A model generated the notes under the pieces. The model did no database searches. It was given only the letters and a program-made list of their open reading frames with translations, and was not told where the DNA came from. From Spongiactinospora rosea (GTDB taxonomy: Bacteria > Actinomycetota > Actinomycetes > Streptosporangiales > Streptosporangiaceae): a stretch of 64,000 bases of DNA. Where the stretch lies: the NCBI RefSeq assembly GCF_003315795.1, contig NZ_QMEY01000001.1, positions 372,001 through 436,000 on the forward strand, given 5' to 3'. This document shows, in pieces, positions 16,845 through 25,552 of the stretch; within the stretch, counting starts at the first letter, position 1, and the number at the start of each line of letters is the position of its first letter. Position numbers and translations under genes: made by a program.

Positions 16845-18095
16845 ATGCGGCATTCGTCAGAACCTCTGAACGACCGGCCTGCCCGGCCGTTGCCCACCGA
16901 GCGCCCCGCCGGGTGCCCGTTCGACCCACCGAGCGAGCTGGCCACTCTTCGCGAGAAGGACCCGGTCAGCCCGATGCTCTACCCCGATGGGCACATCGGG
17001 TGGCTGGTGACCGAGCACGCCCTGACCCGCCAGGTGCTGGCCGACGCGCGGTTCGGCGCGCGGGCCGACCTGGTCCACACGCCGCTGTCCAGGGCGAAGA
17101 CCGAGGGAGGCGAACGGCGTCCCGCGCCGGCCGGCGTCTTCTCCCAGATGGACCCCCCGCAGCACACCCGCTACCGCCGCCTGCTGGCCGGTCAGTTCAC
17201 CGTGCGGCGGATGCGCCTGCTGGCCGACCGCGTCAGGGAGATCACCGCGGGGCGGCTCGACGCCATGGAGCAGCAGGGGCCGGTGGTGGACCTGGTGGAG
17301 ACGTTCGCGCTCCCCATCCCGTCACTGGTGATCTGTGAGCTGCTGGGCGTGCCGTACGAGGACCGCGACCGCTTCCAGCACGACACCGAGGTGCTGATGC
17401 GGATGGACACCACCCGCGAGGAGACCATCGCGGCGTTCGTCGCGGTCCAGGAGCACATGGCCGAGCTGGTCGCGGCCAAGCGCGCCGAGCCCGCCGACGA
17501 CCTGCTCAGCGACCTGGTCAACGGCGACGGCGACCTCACCGACGAGGAGCTGATCAACGTCGGCGGCGTGCTGCTGGCCGCCGGGTTCGAGACCACCGCC
17601 AACATGATCGGGCTCGGCGTCTTCGCGCTGCTCCAGCACCCCGACCAGCTCGCCGTGCTGCGCGACGGCCCCGGCATCACCGAGCTGGGCCACGCCGACC
17701 CCATCGTGGAGGAGCTGCTGCGCTACCTCAGCGTCATCCCGGGGACGGTCAGGGTCGCCATGGAGGACGTCGTGCTGGGCGGGCAGGAGATCAAGGCGGG
17801 GCAGTCCGTCACGGTGTCCATCCCGGCCGCCAACCACGATTCCAAGCAGTTCCCCGACCCCGGCCGGCTCGACTTCGGGCGGCCGGTGGGCGGGCACGTG
17901 GCCTTCGGGCACGGGATCCACCAGTGCCTGGGCCAGCAGCTCGCCCGCGTGGAGATGCAGATCGCGTTGCCCGCGCTGTTCGAGCGGTTCCCGGGCCTGC
18001 GGCTCGCGGTGCCGCCCGAGGAGGTGCCGATGCGCACCGACATGCTCATCTACGGCGTGCACCGGCTCCCGGTCACCTGGGAGCCGGTGGCCTGA
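16845..18095 (+). CDS. Cytochrome P450 monooxygenase
   Basis: A 416-residue soluble bacterial P450. The I-helix oxygen motif is AGFETT, the ExxR helix is EELLR, and the haem loop FGHGIHQCLG contains the cysteine ligand. AAAGGAAACGTC precedes the ATG. Sequence style is CYP105/CYP107-like. No ferredoxin or reductase is encoded nearby, so electrons must come from elsewhere. Its partner is the TetR gene just upstream; the substrate is unknown. Confidence 0.93.
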   Translation: MRHSSEPLNDRPARPLPTERPAGCPFDPPSELATLREKDPVSPMLYPDGHIGWLVTEHALTRQVLADARFGARADLVHTPLSRAKTEGGERRPAPAGVFSQMDPPQHTRYRRLLAGQFTVRRMRLLADRVREITAGRLDAMEQQGPVVDLVETFALPIPSLVICELLGVPYEDRDRFQHDTEVLMRMDTTREETIAAFVAVQEHMAELVAAKRAEPADDLLSDLVNGDGDLTDEELINVGGVLLAAGFETTANMIGLGVFALLQHPDQLAVLRDGPGITELGHADPIVEELLRYLSVIPGTVRVAMEDVVLGGQEIKAGQSVTVSIPAANHDSKQFPDPGRLDFGRPVGGHVAFGHGIHQCLGQQLARVEMQIALPALFERFPGLRLAVPPEEVPMRTDMLIYGVHRLPVTWEPVA

Positions 18096-18122
18096 CCGCC
18101 CGGTCAGGACGAGCACGACCAT

Positions 18123-18839
18123 CTACACCGAGCGCAGGAACGCCGCCAGCGCTCTCGCGACGCGTACCGGGTCCTCCTGGTCGGGGGCGTTGTGCCCGAC
18201 GCCGGGGAAGGCCGTCAGGCAGGACCCCGGTACGGTGGCGCGCAGCAGCTCCGCCGCCTGGCGCAGGTGGGCGGGGCTGCGCTCCCCGGTGAGCAGCAAC
18301 ATCGGCGCGGTGACCCCCCGGTAGCGCTCGACCGATGACCGCACCAGTGCCTCGGCGTGCCTGTTCGGCGTGTGCGCCCGCCCGAAGCCGCGTGGCCGCC
18401 CCGCCGTGAGGCGCGGGCCCGGCCCGGCCGCGGGCTCGTACAGGACGAGCCCGCGCACCGGGTGGCGCAGCGCCGTCTCCAGCGCCACCATTCCGCCGTA
18501 GCCGTGGCCGAACAGCAGGTCCGCGCCGGTCTCGGCGATCAGCGCGCCGAGGCCGGCGCAGTCGTCTTCCAGCGTGCTGCCCACGCCCTCCCCACAGAAC
18601 CCCCGGCCGCAGGCTTCCGCGACCGGGCGTTCATGAAGGCGTCCGCCGGATGCCCGGCCGTGGCGATCGGCCACATGGACGGTGAACTCTTCGGCGAGCT
18701 GGCCGGCCATCGCGTGGTAATGCCGCCCCAGCCGGGCGCCGCCGGGCACCAGTACCAGCCCCGGGCCGTCGCCGCGGACCTCGTAGGTGACAACGGCGCC
18801 GTCGGCCGTGACGACGTGGTCGTGCATGTCCGTCCGCAT
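18123..18839 (-). CDS. Alpha/beta-hydrolase-fold protein lacking the nucleophile serine
   Basis: A 238-residue alpha/beta-hydrolase-like protein. The strand-5 elbow, normally GxSxG, reads GHGYGG, so the serine is replaced by glycine. The late histidine (GVGHNAPDQ) is kept. The oxyanion region is LVPGGARLGRHYH. It may therefore be a ligand-binding pseudoenzyme. The start is uncertain: ATG 18839 has GGGGG five bases upstream; ATG 18860 and 18827 are alternatives. It is divergent from an HTH-SRPBCC-hydrolase operon that contains an intact relative. Confidence 0.75.
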   Translation of the reverse strand: MRTDMHDHVVTADGAVVTYEVRGDGPGLVLVPGGARLGRHYHAMAGQLAEEFTVHVADRHGRASGGRLHERPVAEACGRGFCGEGVGSTLEDDCAGLGALIAETGADLLFGHGYGGMVALETALRHPVRGLVLYEPAAGPGPRLTAGRPRGFGRAHTPNRHAEALVRSSVERYRGVTAPMLLLTGERSPAHLRQAAELLRATVPGSCLTAFPGVGHNAPDQEDPVRVARALAAFLRSV

Positions 18840-18917
18840 CGGAGCCCCCGCTCTCTGCATGACTTTCCATCATCGTCGCCTCATTCGCTGTCAGAACCCG
18901 GCCAAGACGCGGACATC

Positions 18918-18957
18918 ACCGACAATATTATTTTTCTTGACAACTCTCATTGTCGGT
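18918..18957. promoter_or_regulatory. Inverted repeat around a −35 box, candidate operator
   Basis: ACCGACAAT (18918-18926) and ATTGTCGGT (18949-18957) are perfect nine-base inverted arms enclosing an AT-rich stretch with TTGACA (18937-18942). It lies just upstream of the HTH gene and in the divergent region, so it may be that regulator's own site. Confidence 0.6.
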
Positions 18958-18971
18958 GAGAGGGTGAGGCC

Positions 18972-19565
18972 ATGTTCGAAGTGGCGGTGATCGAAGATCC
19001 GGCCGCGGCGGAGGTCTCGCTCGACCCCGTGCGCGCCCGATTGCTTGCTGAGCTGGCCGTTCCCGCGTCGGCGACGATGCTCGCCGGGCGGGTGGGCCTG
19101 CCCCGGCAGAAGATCAACTATCACCTGCGCGCCCTGGAGCGGCACGGGTTGATCGAGCTGGCCGAGGAGCGCAGGAAGGGAAATGTGACCGAGCGGGTGA
19201 TGCGGGCGACCGCGGCGTCGTACGTGATATCGCCCGCGGTGCTCGGGGCGGTCCAGCCCGACCCCGAGCGGGCCCCCGACCGGCTGTCCGCGCGCTGGCT
19301 GCTGGCCATCGCCACCCGGCTGGTGCGCGAGGTCGGCATGCTGATCACGGGCGCGGCCCAGGCGCAGCGGCGGGTGGCCACGTTCGCGCTCGACGGGGAG
19401 GTGCGGTTCGCCTCCGCGGAGCGGCGCGCGGCCTTCGCTGACGAGCTGGCCACGGCGGTGACCGGGCTGGTCGCCAAATACCACGACGAGTCCGCGGCGG
19501 GCGGGCGGGCGCACCGAGTGATCGTCGCCGTCCATCCCGCGATCCGGGCACCGGAGGGGGAGTGA
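18972..19565 (+). CDS. Winged-helix (ArsR-like) transcriptional regulator
   Basis: A 197-residue protein. The N-terminal winged HTH reads LDPVRARLLAELAVPASATM, then RVGLPRQKINYHLRALERHG, the ArsR-type DNA-recognition helix. The C-terminal half is a helical domain without a CxC metal site, so it is not a metal sensor of the classical type. It heads an operon with an SRPBCC protein (one-base gap) and an alpha/beta-hydrolase. ArsR-SRPBCC pairing is a known arrangement; the signal is unknown. Confidence 0.82.
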   Translation: MFEVAVIEDPAAAEVSLDPVRARLLAELAVPASATMLAGRVGLPRQKINYHLRALERHGLIELAEERRKGNVTERVMRATAASYVISPAVLGAVQPDPERAPDRLSARWLLAIATRLVREVGMLITGAAQAQRRVATFALDGEVRFASAERRAAFADELATAVTGLVAKYHDESAAGGRAHRVIVAVHPAIRAPEGE

Positions 19566-19566
19566 C

Positions 19567-20313
19567 ATGGGACACGCGTTCGAGGGCGAGACAGAAGCCG
19601 AGGTCGACGCGACCCCGGAGCAGATCTGGGCGGCCATCGCGACCGGGCCGGGGGCCGACTCCTGGTTCATGGGCACCAACCACGTCGAGCCGGGGCCCGG
19701 CGGCACGGTCCGCACGCTGTTCGGGGCCTACCGGGGCGAGTCGCTGATCACCGGCTGGGATCCGCCGCACCGGCTCGCCTACGGGTCTGAGCCGGCCCCC
19801 GACGGGCGGTTCATGGCTTACGAGTTCCTGATCGAGGGGCGCGGCGGCGGGAGTGCCGTGCTGCGCCTGGTCACCAGCGGTTTCCTGCCCGGCGACGACT
19901 GGGAGACCGAGTACGACGCGATGACCAAGGGCGGCGCGCTGTTCTTCGCCACCCTGCGGGCCTGCGTGGAGCACTTCGCCGGCCGTACCGCGACGCCCGT
20001 CACGGCCTTCGGCCCGATCGTGGCCGACTGGGACCGCACCTGGGCCGCCCTGCGCGGCCGGCTCGGCCTCGGCGACGACGTGAAGCCCGGGCAGGCCGTG
20101 CGGTTCACCCCCGGCGGCCTCGCGCCCATCGACGGCGTCGTCTACTTCGTCAACGAGCACACCCTGGGCATCCGCACGGACGACGCCATCTACCGCTTCC
20201 TGCGCGGACTGCACGGCCCGATGGTCGCCGCCCACCACATCTTCTCCGACATCGATGAAAACACGACCCAGGGCGCATGGGAGTCCTGGCTGACCGGATT
20301 GGAAAGAGCATGA
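19567..20313 (+). CDS. SRPBCC-domain protein
   Basis: A 248-residue START/Bet v1-like protein. The N-terminal ATPEQIWAAIATGPGADSW and LITGWDPPHRLAY are typical of AHSA1-type domains. The C-terminal ~90 residues (DDVKPGQAVRFTPGGLAP) extend beyond the usual ~150-residue domain and seem to form a second related unit. It lies between the ArsR-like gene and a hydrolase gene, overlapping the latter as ATGA. Confidence 0.82.
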   Translation: MGHAFEGETEAEVDATPEQIWAAIATGPGADSWFMGTNHVEPGPGGTVRTLFGAYRGESLITGWDPPHRLAYGSEPAPDGRFMAYEFLIEGRGGGSAVLRLVTSGFLPGDDWETEYDAMTKGGALFFATLRACVEHFAGRTATPVTAFGPIVADWDRTWAALRGRLGLGDDVKPGQAVRFTPGGLAPIDGVVYFVNEHTLGIRTDDAIYRFLRGLHGPMVAAHHIFSDIDENTTQGAWESWLTGLERA

Positions 20314-21095
20314 GCACCTACGTGACCTCCAAGGACGGCACCCGGATCCGCTACGAGCGGGCGGGTGAGGGACCTGCGGTGATCCTGGTGGACGGGGCGT
20401 TGTGCCACCGTTCCTTCGGCCCGATGAGCGGCATCGCCGCGCTGCTGGCCGAGCACCTGACGGTGATCAACTACGACCGGCGCGGGCGCGGCGAGAGCGG
20501 CGACACCGAGCCCTACTCCGTCGAGCGGGAGATCGAGGACATCGAGGCCCTGATCGGCGTGGCCGGCGGCTCGGCGACGCTGGCCGGGCTGTCGTCCGGC
20601 GCGGTGCTGGCGCTCGACGCGGCGGGCCGGCTGCCCGGGGTGGAGCGGGTCATCGCCTACGAGGCGCCGCTGACCACCCGGGAGGGCGACCGCACGCCTC
20701 CCGAGCACCTGGCCAGACTCCAGGAGCTGGTCGCGGCGGGCCGCAGGGGAGACGCGGTGGCCTACTTCATGACCGACATGGCGGGCGTGCCCGCCGAGGC
20801 CGTCGCGGGGATGCGGGGCGCGCCGGTGTGGCCGGCGCTCGAAGCCGTCGCGCACACCCTGCCCTACGACACCGCCGTGCTGGGCAACGGCCGGTTCGAC
20901 GCCGAGCGGGGTGCGCCGATCAAGGTGCCCGCCCTGGTCATGAGCGGCGAGCTGGGCGTCCCCCCGATAGTGGCGGCCGCCCGGCACATCGCCGAGACGC
21001 TGCCCGACGGCCGCCACGCCGAGCTGGCCGGGCAGTCGCACGAGGTGGCGCCCGAGGCGATCGCCCCGGCGATCGTGGCGTTCGTCGCCTCCTGA
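20310..21095 (+). CDS. Alpha/beta hydrolase
   Basis: A 261-residue alpha/beta hydrolase from ATG 20310 (MSTYVTSKDGTRIRYERAG). The nucleophile elbow is GLSSGA and the C-terminal histidine is in GQSHEVAP. The acid is probably in the late strand region. It is translationally coupled to the SRPBCC gene (four-base overlap), forming an HTH-SRPBCC-hydrolase operon. It resembles the serine-less hydrolase encoded just upstream on the other strand, which may be a degenerate relative. Substrate unknown. Confidence 0.88.
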   Translation: MSTYVTSKDGTRIRYERAGEGPAVILVDGALCHRSFGPMSGIAALLAEHLTVINYDRRGRGESGDTEPYSVEREIEDIEALIGVAGGSATLAGLSSGAVLALDAAGRLPGVERVIAYEAPLTTREGDRTPPEHLARLQELVAAGRRGDAVAYFMTDMAGVPAEAVAGMRGAPVWPALEAVAHTLPYDTAVLGNGRFDAERGAPIKVPALVMSGELGVPPIVAAARHIAETLPDGRHAELAGQSHEVAPEAIAPAIVAFVAS

Positions 21096-21113
21096 GCGCG
21101 GGTCAGCGCCGGG

Positions 21114-22550
21114 TCAGTGGGTCTGCTGGACGACGGGCAGCGGGCGGTGGGCCATGGTGCCCGCCGCGGACCAGAGCATCCCGGCGGCGGTGATCAGCAC
21201 GGCCAGCGCGACCCACCCCGCCGCACGCCCGAGACGCAGGCCGTACCCGCTGATGAGCCAGTAGGCGCAGAGCAGCCAGCGGCCGGGCCCGGTGCGCGCC
21301 AGGCGGCGCATCTCCATCGCGCCGAACGCGAAGTCGGTGGCCGTGTGCCGGTCGTCCACCCCGGCGCGCAACCGGGAGTAGAGCGCCTCGAGTTGCGTCG
21401 CCGTGGGCGGGCCGTCGCCCTCGGCCTCCGGCCAGCCGCGCCAGGCCCGCTCGTCGGCCAGTACGTTGCGCCGCCGCCACCAGCGCAGCGGGGGCCAGGT
21501 CAGGGCCAGGCGCACTCCGCGCGGCGGGGCGGCGAACACACAGCCGGACAACCGCAGCAGCTCGGGATGGCGCAGCCCGGTGAAGCTGCACCCGCTGAGA
21601 TCGACTCCCGACAGCGCGAGGCCGGTGCCCGCGGCCACCTCGCGCAGCGACAGCAGCCGCACGGGGCCCTTGCCGACGAGCGTGGCGGCGCCGACGAGGG
21701 TCGCGCCCTCAAGGTCGGCCTGCGCCTCGCGCAGCCGTACGGTGAGCGGGCCGCCCGCGACGCGCAACCGGCGCAAATCCACCGTGCAACCGGCGGCGCT
21801 GAGCGCGAGCCCGGCGCTCGCGTCGGCCCCGGCCAGCGAGAGCCCGCCGCCCACGGTGCTGGGCGCCAGGTAGGCGGCGGCGGAGAAGCAGGCCGCCGCG
21901 AAGGACACGTGCCGCTCGAACACCGTCCGGCGGAAGGAGACCACCCGCCGGAAGCGGGCGGTGCGAAAGCCGGCGTTGCCCGCGAACCGCGCCCCGTCGA
22001 AGCTCGCGGGCCCGAAGAACACGCTGCCGTGGAACGACGCGTCCTTGCCGAACCCGGCCGCGTCGAAGACGGCGTCGCCGCCCACCGAGGCCCCGTCGAA
22101 CACCGCGTAACCGTTGACGTCGGCCTCGGAGAACGACAGGTGCCCGGCGAAGTGGGCGGCACGAAAGCTGACATTCGTGGCGAAGTGCGCGTCGTAGAAG
22201 GAGGCCAGCCCGTGGAAGCAGGCGTGGTCGAAGGAGGCGTCGCCCTCGAACACAGTGGCGCCGAACCGGGCGTCGCCGTCGAAGACGGCGTGATCGAACC
22301 GGGCCCGGCCCAGCCGTCCGCCGGTCGCGCCGAGGACATGTTCCAGGAGCCTGGCCGGAACGCGTACGCCGCGCAGGTCGATCGCCGGGGCGGGTCGGCC
22401 GCGAACCCGCCCGGCGGTGCCGGGCGGTGTCGCGGTCAGTACGGCGTCGATCTCGTCAGGCGTGAGGTGGGCCAGACACCGGCCGTACTCGGGGTGGGCG
22501 GCCCCCATGCAGGCGGAACAGGTCGCCCATCCGACATCCCAAGGTCGCAT
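21114..22550 (-). CDS. Membrane-anchored pentapeptide-repeat-like protein
   Basis: A 478-residue protein from ATG 22550. A small cysteine cluster (CSACMGAAHPEYGRC) opens it. A long right-handed beta-helix-like stretch (~90-330) then repeats every 8 to 10 residues with A(S/R)F cores: ARFDHAVFDGDARFGATVFE and ASFHGSVFFGPASFDGARFA. After a W-rich linker come one or two C-terminal hydrophobic segments (WLLCAYWLISGYGL and WVALAVLITAAGMLWSAAG). No ribosome site is visible. Soluble pentapeptide proteins protect gyrase, but this anchored form is of unknown function. Confidence 0.75.
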   Translation of the reverse strand: MRPWDVGWATCSACMGAAHPEYGRCLAHLTPDEIDAVLTATPPGTAGRVRGRPAPAIDLRGVRVPARLLEHVLGATGGRLGRARFDHAVFDGDARFGATVFEGDASFDHACFHGLASFYDAHFATNVSFRAAHFAGHLSFSEADVNGYAVFDGASVGGDAVFDAAGFGKDASFHGSVFFGPASFDGARFAGNAGFRTARFRRVVSFRRTVFERHVSFAAACFSAAAYLAPSTVGGGLSLAGADASAGLALSAAGCTVDLRRLRVAGGPLTVRLREAQADLEGATLVGAATLVGKGPVRLLSLREVAAGTGLALSGVDLSGCSFTGLRHPELLRLSGCVFAAPPRGVRLALTWPPLRWWRRRNVLADERAWRGWPEAEGDGPPTATQLEALYSRLRAGVDDRHTATDFAFGAMEMRRLARTGPGRWLLCAYWLISGYGLRLGRAAGWVALAVLITAAGMLWSAAGTMAHRPLPVVQQTH

Positions 22551-22624
22551 ACATCGGTCATACACGGTATGTCGTGCGGGGAGAACCGTCCGTAAGGATG
22601 GAATGCGCTTGCCCCCTCCACCGG

Positions 22625-23464
22625 TCACCTGGTGGTCTCGTCCAGCGCGAGGTTCAGTTCCAGCACGTTGACGGCGGGCTCGCCGATGAACCCCAGCGCG
22701 CGGCCGGTGGTGTGCTCGCCGATCAGCTCGCGTACCCGGGGCAGTGCCAGGCCGCGCTCTCTGGCCACGCGCGGGGCCTGAAGCTCGGCGTAGGCGGGGG
22801 AGATGTGCGGGTCCAGCCCGGACCCGCTCGCGGTCACCGCGTCCGGGGGCACCACGGCGGTCGCGTTCCCCCTGACCGGTACCGTACGCCCGGCCGTGTA
22901 GTCCTCGCCCGGCCTGGCGCACTCGACCTGGACCCCCTGGTAACGGGCGACGAACGGGGTCGCCGGGCACGCCTGGTTGACGCTGACCACCCGGCCCGGG
23001 AAGACCTTGAGCACCGCGCCCACCCCGTCGCCGGTGCAGTACGGCCGCCCGCCGGAGACGCCCTCCAGCTCGCCCGCCGCCTTGGACCGCGCGCAGACCT
23101 GCGTGAGCAGCGACTGACGTCCCTCATCGCCCGGCGTGGGCAGGGTGTCCACGACGTCTTCGGGACCGAGGTTGCTCGCCGACGTGGACAGCATGTCGTA
23201 GCCGTCGCCCGCCGCCGACGGACGGCTCTGGAAGTACTTCCCGGCCGGGTCGCCCCCGGCGTCGGTGAAGCGCTGCCCGGCGAGCGCGCTGCCCACCGTC
23301 TTGCCGTCCTTGTCGACCAGCGAGCCGTTGGCCTTGTGGCCGAACACCGCCTGTGCCACCCCCGTCACGACCAGCGGATAGGCCGCGCCGAGCAGCAGCG
23401 TGAGCACGAGCAGCGCGCGCAGCGCCGCGAGGTGCCCGCGGATCCATGCCGGTAGTCGTTGCAT
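22625..23464 (-). CDS. kdpC: Potassium-transporting ATPase subunit KdpC (with internal insertion)
   Basis: A 279-residue KdpC with the N-terminal membrane helix (ALLVLTLLLGAAYPLVVTG). The conserved FQSRPSAAG and the ASGSGLDPHISPA block are present. Typical KdpC has ~190 residues; here ~85 extra lie between SNLGPED and PPDAVTASG, containing four cysteines (QVCARS, PYCTGD, QACPAT, VECARP) that could form extracytoplasmic disulfides. KdpC stabilises the KdpFABC complex at the membrane. It is the last gene of the kdp operon, three bases after kdpB. Confidence 0.93.
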   Translation of the reverse strand: MQRLPAWIRGHLAALRALLVLTLLLGAAYPLVVTGVAQAVFGHKANGSLVDKDGKTVGSALAGQRFTDAGGDPAGKYFQSRPSAAGDGYDMLSTSASNLGPEDVVDTLPTPGDEGRQSLLTQVCARSKAAGELEGVSGGRPYCTGDGVGAVLKVFPGRVVSVNQACPATPFVARYQGVQVECARPGEDYTAGRTVPVRGNATAVVPPDAVTASGSGLDPHISPAYAELQAPRVARERGLALPRVRELIGEHTTGRALGFIGEPAVNVLELNLALDETTR

Positions 23465-23467
23465 GAT

Positions 23468-25552
23468 TCACATCCCCGGAAGAAACCGAATGATCAGGTC
23501 GATCAGCTTGATGCCGATGAACGGCGCGACGACCCCGCCCAGGCCGTACAGGCAGAGGTTGCGCGACAGCAGCTTGGCGGCGCCGGCCGGGCGGTAGCGC
23601 ACGCCGCGCAGGGCGAGCGGGATCAGCGCGATGATGATCAGCGCGTTGAAGATCACCGCGGACAGGATCGCCGACTGCGGGCTGGACAGCCGCATGATGT
23701 TGAGCGCGTCGAGGCCCGGGTAGACCGCGGCGAACATCGCCGGGATGATCGCGAAGTACTTCGCGACGTCGTTGGCGATGGAGAACGTGGTCAGCGCGCC
23801 CCTGGTGATCAGGAGCTGCTTGCCGATCTCGACGATCTCGATGAGCTTGGTCGGGTTGGAGTCCAGATCGACCATGTTCCCGGCCTCCTTGGCGGCCGAG
23901 GTGCCGGTGTTCATGGCCACCCCGACGTCGGACTGCGCCAGGGCGGGGGCGTCGTTGGTGCCGTCCCCGGTCATGGCGACCAGCCGGCCGCCCTCCTGCT
24001 CCTTCTTGATCAGCGCGAGCTTGTCCTCGGGGGTGGCCTCGGCCAGGAAGTCATCGACCCCGGCCTCGTCGGCGATGGCCTTGGCGGTCAGCGGGTTGTC
24101 CCCGGTGATCATCACGGTCCTGATGCCCATCCGGCGCATCTCGGCGAACCGCTCGGCCATGCCCGCCTTGACCACGTCCTTGAGGTGGATCACCCCCAGC
24201 ACCCGGGCCCGCTCGCCGTTGATCTCGCCGACCACCAGCGGGGTGCCGCCGGAGGCGGAGATGCCGTCCACCAGGTGGCCGATCTGGTCGGTGGGGTGGC
24301 CGCCGTGGTCGCGCACCCACTTCATCACGGCGGTGGCCGCGCCCTTGCGCACCTGCCGGCCGTCCATGTTCACCCCCGACATCCGGGTCTGGGCGGTGAA
24401 CGGCACCCACTCGGCGGTGGCCAGTTCGCCGGGTTCGCGTTCGCGCAGGCCGTACGCGCGCTTGGCGAACACCACGATGGACCGCCCCTCGGGCGTCTCG
24501 TCGGCCAGGCTGGACAGTTGCGCCGCCAGCGCCAGTTCCTCCTCGCCGACCTCCGCCACCGGGACGAACTCCGCCGCCTGCCGGTCGCCCAGCGTGATCG
24601 TGCCGGTCTTGTCCAGCAGCAGCGTGTTGACGTCGCCCGCGGCCTCCACCGCACGGCCGGACATCGCCAGCACGTTGCGCTGCACCAGCCGGTCCATGCC
24701 CGCGATGCCGATGGCCGACAGCAGCGCCCCGATGGTGGTCGGGATCAGGCAGACCAGCAGCGCGGCCAGCACGATCCCGGTCACGCCGTCGCCGGTCAGC
24801 GCCAGGGAGTCCGGGATGCCGGGGTTGACGGCCTTGGCGTGGATCGCCATCGGCTGCATGGTCACCGTCGCGGCCAGGAAGATGATCGTGAGCGCGGCCA
24901 GCAGGATGTTCAGCGCGATCTCGTTGGGGGTCTTCTGCCGGTTCGCGCCCTCGACCAGGGAGATCATCCGGTCGATGAAGCTCTCGCCGGGCTTCTGGGT
25001 GATCTCGACGACGATCCGGTCCGACAGCACCTTGGTGCCGCCGGTCACCGCCGAACGGTCGCCGCCCGACTCCCGGATGACCGGGGCCGACTCGCCGGTG
25101 ATGGCCGACTCGTCCACCGAGGCGATGCCCTCCACCACGTCGCCGTCGCCGGGGATGATCTCGCCCGCCTCGACCACCACGCGGTCACCGGGACGCAACT
25201 CCGGCGCGCCGACCGTCTGGACGGAGCCGCCCACCAGCTTGCGGGCGGTGGTGTCGCGTTTGGCGGCGCGCAGCGTGGCCGCCTGGGCCTTGCCGCGCCC
25301 CTCCGCGACCGCCTCGGCCAGGTTGGCGAACAGCACGGTCAGCCACAGCCAGACCGTGATCGCCCAGCCGAAGAACGTCGGGTCGAGTATCGCCAGGACG
25401 GTGGTGAACACCGCGCCGATCTCCACGATCAGCATCACCGGGTTGCGCCACAGCGTGCGGGGGTTCAGCTTGGCAAGCGCGTCGGGCAGCGAGCGGACCA
25501 ACTGCCCGGGGTCCAGCAGCCCGCCCCCGATCCTGCGCTCTGACGTGCTCAT
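23468..25552 (-). CDS. kdpB: Potassium-transporting P-type ATPase subunit KdpB
   Basis: A 694-residue P-type ATPase of normal length. The phosphorylated aspartate is in DKTGTITLG, the actuator motif is AITGESAPV, and the hinge is [13 protein letters not shown]. It hydrolyses ATP to drive K+ uptake through KdpA in the cytoplasmic membrane under potassium limitation. The start is ATG 25552, directly after the kdpA stop. A same-length frame on the opposite strand is only a codon-bias shadow. Confidence 0.97.
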   Translation of the reverse strand: MSTSERRIGGGLLDPGQLVRSLPDALAKLNPRTLWRNPVMLIVEIGAVFTTVLAILDPTFFGWAITVWLWLTVLFANLAEAVAEGRGKAQAATLRAAKRDTTARKLVGGSVQTVGAPELRPGDRVVVEAGEIIPGDGDVVEGIASVDESAITGESAPVIRESGGDRSAVTGGTKVLSDRIVVEITQKPGESFIDRMISLVEGANRQKTPNEIALNILLAALTIIFLAATVTMQPMAIHAKAVNPGIPDSLALTGDGVTGIVLAALLVCLIPTTIGALLSAIGIAGMDRLVQRNVLAMSGRAVEAAGDVNTLLLDKTGTITLGDRQAAEFVPVAEVGEEELALAAQLSSLADETPEGRSIVVFAKRAYGLREREPGELATAEWVPFTAQTRMSGVNMDGRQVRKGAATAVMKWVRDHGGHPTDQIGHLVDGISASGGTPLVVGEINGERARVLGVIHLKDVVKAGMAERFAEMRRMGIRTVMITGDNPLTAKAIADEAGVDDFLAEATPEDKLALIKKEQEGGRLVAMTGDGTNDAPALAQSDVGVAMNTGTSAAKEAGNMVDLDSNPTKLIEIVEIGKQLLITRGALTTFSIANDVAKYFAIIPAMFAAVYPGLDALNIMRLSSPQSAILSAVIFNALIIIALIPLALRGVRYRPAGAAKLLSRNLCLYGLGGVVAPFIGIKLIDLIIRFLPGM

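Noticed and set aside
23459..25543. 694-codon plus-strand frame exactly opposite kdpB
   Set aside because: A codon-bias mirror of kdpB; the product is a His/Asp/Gly-rich string with no family likeness.
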